The translations under genes were made by a program, and so were the position numbers. Positions 55,020 through 64,000 of a stretch of 64,000 nt of DNA are shown here, in pieces (position 1 is the first letter of the stretch; every line of letters starts with the position of its first letter). Below the pieces are notes generated by a model, which did no database searches, was not told the origin of the DNA, and saw only the letters and a list, made by a program, of their open reading frames with translations. Source of the stretch: Isoetes taiwanensis. Its lineage: Eukaryota > Streptophyta > Lycopodiopsida > Isoetales > Isoetaceae. Location: contig JAJEKV010000027.1 of NCBI GenBank assembly GCA_021234155.1, positions 4,896,623 to 4,960,622 of the forward strand, written 5' to 3'.

Positions 55020-57600
55020 CTCCTGGTTACTCATCAGGAATCTATATGCCAATTTTACTGAATATCCAATTTTACCCTTATGATGTCAAGAGTCCAAAGA
55101 GTTTGACCATCTGCCCTGCATAATAATATTAGTAATTGCCTCCTATAATAATTTAGTGTGATGATCTTCTTCAGCGAGGACAGAGTTATGAAAGGATATG
55201 ATTCCATTATTGTCAAAAAGATCTATGGTAAGAATTATCCCCTTCTATTTCCACAGATTAGCTTGCTCAGGGAAATGGCAAGCAAGGCACATATTGGGAT
55301 TGTTAAGGATAAGGACTGGGTTCCTGAAAATAGACTGCTCCATTGAAAGCCCTTTCTCCCATGTATACATATTCCTGACTTATCCACTTTTTGATAATAC
55401 TTGGAGTGTTGGCCGGTACAGAGAAGGGGAAGTAGATAGAGTATGGAAGCTCCATCCTAAGAGATCTCCAGCCATATGGATGACGTTTGTTGATATAGTG
55501 TGACTAAGATAGAGATAGGATGCTTGATCTTATCATGGCAAGCTTTGTGGAAGTATTTGGCAGCTAAGGCCAATCCCTGTTTACCAATATTCATGATACC
55601 AAGTCCCCCTTCCTTTTTAGATTTGCAGCATTCTTCCATAGACACAGGGTGTCAGCATCTCTTATTTTGTCCACAAGCAATGAACCTGCCAATAATACTG
55701 TGAAGTTTTTTAGAAACCTTTTTGGGAGCCAAGATAACCGAGGATTGATAAACCTGAGAAGAGGAGATCACAAAATTGGAAATTATTGCTCTGCCATTTT
55801 TGGAAAGGTATTTGGAATTCATGGAATCAACCTTTTTATAAAAATGTTCAATCACATCACTCCACAAGTCAGATGCATTACTTCTTATAGCAAAGGGGAT
55901 CCCCAAGATTTTAGATTTAGTACAGGGGGTGTAATACTTACAGCCTAAGAGGCTGTACCTTTGTCAATTTCTCTTGATTGTATTGCTGACTTGAGAGGAT
56001 TGATTTTGCAGCCAGAGGCTTGTCCAAAATCCTGAAGTATCTACTGAGTATTAATAATCGAGTTGTGGTCCATAGAAATTAAAATAAAGGTATCATCTGC
56101 AAAATGTCCATTGAGGATTTGGTCTGTCTGTGAATTCTCAGGGAGTTGAAGACCTTTGATAGAGTTGTTAATCATAGTAACTTCTAACCTGTTATGAAGA
56201 GCTTCCATAACAATTAAAAAGAGAAAGGGAGCAAGAGGACAACCTTGTTTAACCCCCCTCTGAATGGAGAAGAAGAGGCTACACTCGCCCAGCAGATCTA
56301 GAATTATCAAGAATGGCTTTGAAAATACCAATACTTTCTTCATTGAAACCCAAGGCTCTGCAGCTCTTAAATAAGAAATTCTAGCTCACCGCGTCGAAGG
56401 CTTTGGTGATGTCTAATTTGAGAAGGGCCACTTCCTGCTTAGAATCTTTAGCCCATTGCAGGCCCAATATAGCAGTGACTACATTGTCAAGGATATATCT
56501 GTCTTTGAGGTAGGCTGATTGGGTGCTGCTGATTATGGAATCCAGAACCTTCTTAAGTCTAGCAGCTAGAGCACCTGCAATAATCTTGTAAATAGCATTA
56601 GTCAAAGAGATAGATCTGTAATCAGCAAAAGAAATGGGGGAATCAATTTTCGGGATAAGGGCAATAAGGCTGGTATTAATTCTAGCATCCAGACACTTGC
56701 ATATTCTGAACTCATTGGCAAGTTTGGTAATACCATCCCCTAAAATAGGCCAAGCCTTCTTGAAAAATTCAGCAGGCAGTCCATCTGGTCCATGGGTCTT
56801 CCCATTGTCCATACTCATGATCACTTCCCTAAGCTCATCATTGACAAAGGGGGAGGTAATCATATGATTCTGACTGCTATTGACTTTTCTCCTCATGTTA
56901 ATGAACGTGTCCATCTCCTCTTATGAGCAATCCATATTAGTTCCCATAATGGCAGTGAAGTGGTCGACTGCAGCCTTTTTGAGGTTGTGATCCCCAGAAA
57001 TCTGATCATCCCCAATCTTGACTTCATAAATCTGATTCCTTTGATTTTTATTTTGGCTTTAATGAAGAAATATTTGGAGTTGCATCTTTTGTCTTCCTTG
57101 AGCTCCTTAATCTTGGCCTTCTGTGACGCTCCCTGAATATATACGGCGCTCCGGACGTATACATACAGGGACTTCCCCCTCCCATGGCAATCAGCTCACC
57201 ATGAGCATGGCCCTCCGTCTAACTCAGACTATCCATAGAAAGATGCCCGGGTGAAGGACACGGAGGTGTCATTCGGCCCACGCCTTCAATGGGACTCCTA
57301 AGTCGCGGAAGCGTGAATACATGTTAGCATACAGCATAAATCATACATAAATAACCACCACGAAGGGTGGCACATCCATCCAAGTACTAACGGCAAAGAA
57401 GATGCATCTAATCCTAAGGAAAACGCCCCAAACCCCAGGTTCTACCCCGGCTCAGACTCCTGTGAGGATGGACTGACGGCTCGGTCTCAAGAGATCAGCA
57501 GACAGAGGTATAACCTGGCGTTGGCTGGCATAGAACAGTGGCTAGGGTAGTCCACTCCATCCGCCCCTCCTGTGCACACTTTGCAGATGAGCTGAATCAC

Positions 57601-58058
57601 ATAACAGCCAATACATAACTACCATTAACATTACTTAACATAAACCATTACATCCAACACATTTAAATTAAAATCCCCTTGAAACCCCCTTTGGTTTGGG
57701 TGCATATTCACACGGGGGTTGACTCCGGGCATCGAGAGCTGTTGGATGGGCATATAACACCTTTATTCCTCAATCTACACTGTACATAAAGTTCCTCGTT
57801 TGTGGGGTATGCATGTACAAATTTTGCTATACCATATAACAAGATTTGCAGAATACTATAAGATTTGAGGAAATATACTACATGGTGTTGATTTTGTACA
57901 CAAAATATAATTTTAGGGGCTCTCGCTGCCCTACGTCACCCCCCGTGTGAATATGCACCCAAACCAAAGGGGGTTTCAGGGGGATTTTAATTTAAATGTG
58001 TTGGATGTAATGGTTTATGTTAATTAATATTAATGATAGTTATGTGTTGGCTGTTATA
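57601..58058. repeat. Foldback element with arms of about 117 bp
   Basis: 57601-57716 is the imperfect reverse complement of 57940-58058: ATAACAGCCAATACATAAC against TTATGTGTTGGCTGTTAT, and the CCCCTTTGG / CCAAAGGGG block. The central 220 bp is unrelated. A relic of one arm lies at 27653-27760. Confidence 0.85.
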
Positions 58059-58562
58059 TTAGAAATTTTTTTTGGGCCCTTCAGGCCCTAATGAAATCAA
58101 ACATAGGTAAACGAAGTAGAGAACATCTGTGATGATGTCTCCAAGCAAAGAGAAAAAACTAAGGAAAAAAGAATAAGAGATTAACCAAAGAAAAAAGTAG
58201 GAGATTATGATTAAGTTTGGTTGCAGGTGAAATATAAAAACTATTAGAAGAGGGGAAAAAAAGTATGTAAGCAACGTCACAAAAATCATGTTAACAAAAG
58301 AATCATGTGTATCTAGTTTTCCACTAATTTTCCACTAAGTCGAATTAATATAAGGATAAAAAGGTTAGGACACAACTACACCGCTTAACTACACCGCTGT
58401 AGATTCTCACATCCATTGAGGTGAACATATCCAATTATAAACATTCAGAATTTGTAGCATAGTAATAGTCATGAGATTCCCATTCTCCATTGCATACCAA
58501 GGTAGCTCAATAGACTATTGTAAAATGACAAGTGACGAAAACTTGAGCAAAATTCCTATATT

Positions 58563-59410
58563 AGGCATTATGGAGCAAGAGCGGTTGCATTCAGGCTAGC
58601 ATTTCAGCTCCAAGCACGAAATTCCTTTACATTACAGCAACAGCTTTGATAAAGCAGCGGGCACAAGCGAATAGTTATGTATGGCACCCTAGCATAGATT
58701 TACAACATGTTAGATGAAATGGTATCACATGTTGGATTAAATAAAATCATCCTTGTTCTTGAACACACGTCGAGACACAAATCTGAATCCATCCTTCTAA
58801 GCCTATTAGCCTTATCAGAGCATATCCAATGCCCTGGCCTTAATCATGCTAGATATTCATGCCTCAAACTGGCCTGCCATGTAAGAATCTGTCTGATTTA
58901 ATGGTTCAGGGGTCATTCATCGCCCGCATCTCAGATTTCGGTCTTAATCATGCGAGATATTCATGCAGAGTGGTTGCATTATGGGTGTAATGTAAGAGCA
59001 TTCCAGTTCCAAGCACGAAATTTCTTTACACTGCAACACCACATAAAGCAAGCCAGAGCAAGCAAACAGTTATGTATGGCAAGTAGTTGAACATGACTAC
59101 ATTGAAACACAAATCAATCCAAATTCTAAGCCTTATCGAGCATCTCCAATGCTTTGGCGGCGGCTTGATCTGAGATAATAGCTTGTTGAACTGCGAGGCC
59201 CTATGAACTACTGCACTATTGCTTTAATCGGGCATGTTGCTTTGCAGAAGTCTTCCTATTACCATGAATAGGGTCCTTTCTAGGCACAACAATGTCAACT
59301 ATAACTCTTTCATTACCAGACCCATCATGCTAGATATTCATGCAGAACGGCTGCATTATGGCTGTAATGTAAAGGCATTTCAACTCAAGCACAAAATTTC
59401 TTTATCTTTG
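58563..59410. repeat. Degenerate tandem array, three units of about 385-400 bp
   Basis: The block TTCCAAGCACGAAATTTCTTTACA with its GCATTATGG lead recurs near 58570-58635, 58975-59035 and 59350-59405. TAATCATGCTAGATATTCATGC-like blocks (two pieces under 20 bases each) precede units 2 and 3. Confidence 0.7.
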
Positions 59411-59721
59411 CAACTCCTTTCTTTGAAACGCAGGCGGAGTGCTCTTTCATTCAGTGAATGATAATGAATCAACCGGCCTTTGGAAGTTCCAAAGATTAAG
59501 AATCTCCTTTTGAAGGCCAATGTGAGGATGTGCCGCATCACATACATGAGCAACTAAAGTCTGTTTTTTAAAATAGACGACCAAGGGTTTTGACTAACTC
59601 GCCTATTTGCTCAGCTTCATTAACTTCTTGGATTCCTCCTTGTCCCTATTTATTGTCAGACATAAAGGATGAACATATAGAATAGAATAAACCGTTATCT
59701 GGAAATGGAAAAAGATAGTAC

Positions 59722-59954
59722 CTTGAGAAGCTGGTGCCTTTGAGAGGAGGGCATGAGAGCAAGAGTTCGCGCCCGGGGCAAAAGCCTCCGTCAGCAGACC
59801 TGCCAGCCTGGAAGACTGTCATTGCTATAAGACCAGTCCCCTCCGGTCCAAGTGTTTCGCAATCGGGTTTCTCGATGTGGGTTGTTCCAGTATCATTACA
59901 ACAGAGCATCGACTCGCGATAATCGAAGATAGGAGGATACAACGAGGCCGCCAT
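59722..59954 (-). pseudogene. Possible captured first exon of a plant 2OG-Fe(II) oxygenase-like gene
   Basis: Starts MAASLYPPIFDYRES and has ETLGPEGTGLIAMT, then by a frameshift RRLLPRARTLALM and HQLLK, ending at a good donor (CTCAAG then GTACT). The order LGPxGxGLxxxT, RRxLLPxAR.LAL, LLK resembles the N-terminus of a plant family annotated as 2OG-Fe(II) oxygenase / isopenicillin-N-synthase-like. This is from memory of the family and is uncertain. A TGA lies between the two parts. No further exons were seen, as expected for a fragment picked up by a mobile element. Confidence 0.4.
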
Positions 59955-60185
59955 CCCATATCAAAAGAAATGATGTTCGATGATGCTTAACCTCTGCTTC
60001 ACATCCGCCTAAGAGTACCAGTGCTCCACCTCTGCCTTCAGCTAGCAAACCCTCTAGCAAACCCTATTTCTAAATGGCTCGAGGGTTGCATGTCAACGAG
60101 CCTCAATAAGCTAATCGAGAAAAAATACAACATGGCACATGGGTCTAAACCATTGAACAAAAACACTAAAATTAATGCAGGCGTA

Positions 60186-60302
60186 TGTGCACTCTAGATA
60201 TACTAATTAGTAGTCCCCATGCAATACGCTTTCGAAATCATATGAAAACCATAGAAAAAATAGTACAAAAATACAAAACCAACCCCCTGTTATTATGCTA
60301 CA
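60186..60302 (-). repeat. Terminal fragment of the 800 bp dispersed repeat (third copy)
   Basis: GTGCACTCTAGA, TATACTAATTAGTA and CCCCCTGTTATTATGCTACA match the end of the repeat at 15443-15470 plus 17805-17895. Confidence 0.65.
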
Positions 60303-61367
60303 TATTCAAGCTATGGCGCCATTGTAGCCTTCGGAGACGCAATCCCAAGGAATCACCCTTCGGGACTACTCCGGGTTACATCTCCCCGGTCCGATGAGGC
60401 AGGTCAGAGAGGCGTCTCCTCCAGAGTCGCAGTGAATCCATGGGTGAGGACACGTGCCGCATCAGCGACCCCCGCATTCGTACCCGACCTACTCCCCTAA
60501 CTTTATCTTCAAAGTACAGGATGATCACACCACTGTACCCAGGGAGTGTCAGACCCATACCCGGCCCTCTACGTGACCGACTATTAGGCCTAGCTCACTG
60601 AAGGAGTCCCCGTAGCCTTTTATGCTCAGGTGAGACCCCACCCCACACTTCATCACTACGGTCCCTTATCTGGTGCTTCAATAATGCCATAGATTCCACA
60701 GCTCGGTGGGATCTTGTGCACAGGCCGCATCTAATGGGAATAATACAGGGCTCTATCTAGGAGCATACTACAATACATGGGCTCAGAGGTCTCTACCCCC
60801 CGTAATCCCCCATCTTCGGAGTGCTAACTAAGCAAAGAACTACTAATCCATCCACCAAAGCACATACAGAGACTAGAAATGAGAATACTCACCATATCAA
60901 TCAAGGGTTAGCCTAACAGGTAAACCACAGAGAAAAACAGAGAGAGAACACACCACAGAGAGGCGCTATGCTATAGATCAACAAAGTAACCTACTGACTA
61001 ACCGTCAAATCGGCCTTGGGCTGCTCCATCTTGACTAGCTAAAGGGTGCCTGACTGCTGCTTCTCCTCCTCCATCTCCAACTGCCCCTAATTCGAATTGG
61101 GCCCCAAAAGCCCTAATTTGGGTGTCCCAATTGGAAACCCTGCCTTGCCCAATCGATTTGGGGTGGCATGTCATTAATTAACTAATTAAACTAATTAGGT
61201 TAATTAAGACAAAAATACCCTTAATTAGGTTTTATTAATTTAGCATAGCTAAATTAATCCCTTTTAGGTCAACCCCCTAGGTTAACATACCCCATGGTGG
61301 CGTATGCCTACTACGTGACATGTCAGTATATTTATACATATACCGTATAAATACATGGAACGTCACA

Positions 61368-61380
61368 TTCTCCCCACCTT
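61368..61380 (-). other. Polypurine tract of the LTR 3 element
   Basis: The minus strand reads AAGGTGGGGAGAA directly before TGTGACG. Just upstream, GATGCTGAGGACAGCATC may encode the end of a polyprotein. Confidence 0.78.
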
Positions 61381-64000
61381 AAAAATGATGCTGTCCTCAG
61401 CATCAAGACTACTCTTATCGTAGGGCAACACATCGTACATTGGAAGGAAGTCTCCCCTCCTTAAAGAGATAGCGTGAGATGATAAGTCACACAGACGTTG
61501 TCATGTTCAAAGTGATGAAGTTTGAAATGACTTGTAATGTGTAATTTATAACTCTGCGATATATCAAAGGTAGAGGTATAGGTCAGACATGACCATCTTT
61601 TAGGACCGTCAAAAATGAGCAGTCAAGATTTGCGGAGGTCTCACTGTTTCATTTGTGGTGATGAGTTCACAGTTTATCTTATTTAGAAATTATTCTTTCT
61701 ATACATACGGGTAATTGATTATATATTATGGACAAGTGTAAATATAAGCAACTTCTATTTGTTCTTTTAATATAATACAGACTTATGTAATCGCGCACTG
61801 TTTAGTAGAAAGTCATTCGAATCATATTAACTTCCGTGTATATGTCTATTGTATTCTCCCTTCACTTTGCAATTCATTTTATTACAGCCAGCCCTAATTT
61901 ATTTGTGTATTAAAATTTTGTTTTCCTATTTTGTTACAGTTTTAACAACGCGTATATTGCTATCGTCAGCGTTTACATGCCCCTCATATTTATACTTACC
62001 CTTTAATAGAATTATATATTGTACTGTTTTTGCCATTTTTACCTATATACGTTAATGTTAATTACAGACAGACGTTCTTCATCATTTATTATTCATAACC
62101 TTGTGATAACATTTTCTAAGCCTCGTTATTCCCTTAGGAGTTTGTGTAAGACATACATAATTATCTCCTTCTATTATAGTTGACTATATGGCTAAATAGC
62201 GTTCTCCTTTTGAGTATCTTTAATGTTACCAGACTCACACTCTCGATCCATAGTTTACACTTAGCTATAACTGATAGCCAGACCCTGATATGCGAGGGGT
62301 AAAGACCCTTAGAAAATGAGACTACATTATTGATAGAAATGTTGGTTTGATTTCAAATAAAGTTTTAAGGTGCAAGACTCCAATTACGATATTGTTGGCT
62401 TTAAATACCTATGGTTAAAAACCGTTGTGGAGCTAAATCTAAAGTCATGGATCTAAGGCTCCATACAATGCTCCAAAATAGAAAGTAATAAATGGTTCTA
62501 CAGGTTAATTGACCAAAGGAATGTCGAGGTGAACTATGACTAAAACGAGCTTTACCTCACATGGGCACACCTATTAATTCATTAGTTATATCTATACATT
62601 TATTAGAGATACGGAAGCATCAAAAGCATGCCCGGTGCTTCTTGAGGCTAATGAAGGTTAAGCAGATCCTGGGTTCTTGCTTGAAGTAGAAGTGCTAAAC
62701 GTTGGGAATAAGGAGTGGTAAGGTATCCTTATTTTGGATGGTTACTCGAGAAATTGGTCTGACGATGTTTGTTATCTGATTGAAACACTGGACCTACTAA
62801 TTACGAGGATTGATTTATCATGCACCATAGATCTGATGAAGAAGTGGTTTATGATTATCTACCATAGACCACATTAGAGAGGTAATGTACTAAGGTGGAA
62901 ACTGGATTATAAATACCCAGCTTTTGAAAGAGAGATCACTTTAGAAGTGTAGGTTTCGACAATGGTGGTGAAGGTATAGAATGTCGACCCGACATTGTAT
63001 AGCTATTGCTACTTGAAGCAAGGTATGATTCGTGGAACGGTAGAGAATAATGTTGTATGAGGATGTTGATCCATAAAGTATGGATTATAAAATTACACAT
63101 ACATTGTGTTTCGTAAGGAGATTGACGTTTATGAGGCGTGAAATAAAGATGCAAGATTATGGATGACTAAGGAGACCACGTAGCCACGTGAATACGCTTA
63201 ATGACGTTGGCCAAATGCATGAACATTATGCATGGTATAATTTAAGGGAATGGCGACATCTTATGTTGGCTGGGAGCATCGAGATGCCGGATAACAGACT
63301 GGACAATAATGTGGAACGTAGTTTCCACAGAAGGTCAAGAGAAGGCGACAATTGGTAGGAGCAGGCGCAACCATCCAAAAGCTGCAAGGTATGTTAAGTC
63401 ATGTACCCACATGACAAGTGTGAGACAAGAGGAGCTTGAGAGTTGTTGTAAACAACGTTTCAAATATAGAGATAGAGAGTCTAGAAAGTGTGGTGTCAAA
63501 ACCACAACATGTCTATGGTACCAGATAACCGAGTTGAGGAAATACGTTGGCCGCAAGTATGAACATAGCTAGATGGCTATGTCAACGAGTTACATATGAG
63601 TCTAGACTTAGGGTTGGTGCACACATGTTACTATATCATATAATAACAACGTAGCGGTCTTGGATGTAGGAAGGATTTTATAGTAGCAAATACTATAGCG
63701 GTGCGCATATCGAGGATGTCGATTGTGATATTGAGATGTATATCATATTAAAAGATAGTAGAATATTCGTACAAGGCGAGTGAAATATTACTTGACAAGG
63801 TTTAAAGAATGAGCGTAATGATATGCTTATATATGAAGATATTGGGTTAGGTATGCTTTACCAGAGATAAGCATTCCAGTTATCCCAATGGTTGGAGTTG
63901 ACTATCTTAGATACGTCGTAGTAAGGGAGATGAGAAGAGTTTAAATCAGTGAAAATAGCTAGAGTAAGTCTAGCATATACGGTGATGTTACATTCAATTG
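61381..64000 (-). other. Interior of the third gypsy-like element, strongly decayed or unrelated
   Basis: By position this should hold pol on the minus strand, but I found no integrase, RT or protease motif and no ORF over 90 codons. The 87-codon plus frame at 63309 has no similarity that I recognise. A block with ACGTTGGCC and ATGAACAT recurs near 63205 and 63545. Confidence 0.35.

Larger units (their letters stand above)
53023..57121 (-). mobile_element. LINE D: third L1-type LINE, decayed, cut by two insertions
   Basis: The 3' end is at 53023 (TTTTTTGTTGAAGGC, complement of the LINE A 3' end). On the minus strand: linker KELKEDKRCNSKYFFIKAKI at 57110, RT start to 56381 (MDNGKTHGPDGLPAEFFKK, LIALIPKIDSPIS, LLKLDITKAFDAVS), FSIQRGVKQGCPLAPFLFL and NGHFADDTFILI at 56300-56080, MGIPFAIRSNASDLW to 55652, GGLGIMNIGKQGLALAAKY near 55590, HHKGKIGYSVKLAYRFLM near 55060, then zf-RVT (IKAFMWQLWHRGLATNCKR, CDRCLAGKEDENHLFRFC) at 53960-53735. 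It is interrupted at 53979-55019, and its 5' part is cut off at 57122 by LTR 3. Several stops. Confidence 0.88.
57598..60310. mobile_element. Composite insertion inside LTR 3
   Basis: The LTR alignment breaks after GATGAGC near 57597 and resumes at AGCTATGG near 60311. The insert could be read as TGAATCA...ATATTCA with AGC on both sides, but this is tentative. It contains a foldback element, a degenerate tandem array, a captured-exon candidate and a fragment of the 800 bp repeat, so several events may be stacked. Confidence 0.65.
57122..61367 (-). repeat. LTR 3 of the gypsy-like family (3' LTR), split by a 2.7 kb insertion
   Basis: LTR parts 57122-57597 and 60311-61367 together give about 1.53 kb, matching LTR 1 and LTR 2. 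It starts TGTGACG, ends GTCACA and is followed by a polypurine tract. It is inserted in LINE D. The other end of the element lies beyond the window. Confidence 0.85.

Noticed and set aside
1-64000. tRNA, rRNA or snRNA genes
   Set aside because: No cloverleaf with box A and B, and no rRNA segments, were recognised by eye. A covariance search would be needed to exclude small ones.

Overview
The window looks like nuclear DNA from a land plant with a large, repeat-rich genome. The evidence is one R2R3-MYB gene with the two standard plant introns, fragments of plant-type genes (phytepsin-like aspartic protease, BRO1-domain protein, bulb-lectin protein), plant L1-type LINEs with a zf-RVT domain, Copia and Ty3/gypsy-like LTR elements that use the tRNA-Met primer site, and GTAG introns. 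I cannot name the species. Only the MYB gene (32189-33514, plus strand) looks like an intact host gene. Nearly everything else is a transposable element, an element inside another element, or a broken gene copy. All similarity statements are by eye.

Left part (1-14600). A large ORF on the minus strand (2087 down to the window start) lies just inside a 1.6 kb LTR and its tRNA-Met primer site. It starts with a recognisable histone H3 tail and carries a complete H3 histone fold, embedded in a much longer decayed polyprotein. A second diverged copy of the C-terminal part, without the histone fold, lies at 6728-8462. At 10093-13268 a phytepsin pseudogene with introns contains four exons of a BRO1-domain gene inside one of its introns, all on the minus strand.

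Middle (14600-34900). An 800 bp dispersed repeat occurs twice in opposite orientation (around 14769-17895 and at 26842-27652). The left copy was split by a 5'-truncated LINE (LINE A) with a clean 11 bp target duplication and an unusual palindrome at its 5' junction. Between the copies lie a small poly(A) retroinsertion, a coiled-coil ORF, a bulb-lectin pseudogene, minisatellites and inverted repeats. The MYB gene follows, with a TATA box and a G-box upstream.

Right part (34900-64000). There are two more LTRs of the left-end family (34909-36474 and 57122-61367), both on the minus strand. A near full-length but decayed LINE (LINE C, 37.5-48.9 kb) was interrupted first by a piece of a different LINE class with an (ATTCT)n tail and then by a young but RNase H-less Copia element. 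Another copy of the (ATTCT)n LINE class lies at 50838-52757. A third L1-type LINE (LINE D, minus, 53023-57121) was interrupted by an unclassified head-to-tail dimer insertion and by the third gypsy-like LTR. That LTR is itself split by a 2.7 kb composite insertion carrying a foldback element, a degenerate tandem array and what looks like a captured gene exon.

The strongest candidates for something undescribed are (1) the histone H3 tail plus fold inside an LTR-element polyprotein, (2) a 41-residue, eight-cysteine C-terminal module shared by all three L1-type LINEs, and (3) a recurring hairpin with a conserved core and changing but still paired outer stems, seen four times, two of them in (ATTCT)n LINE tails.
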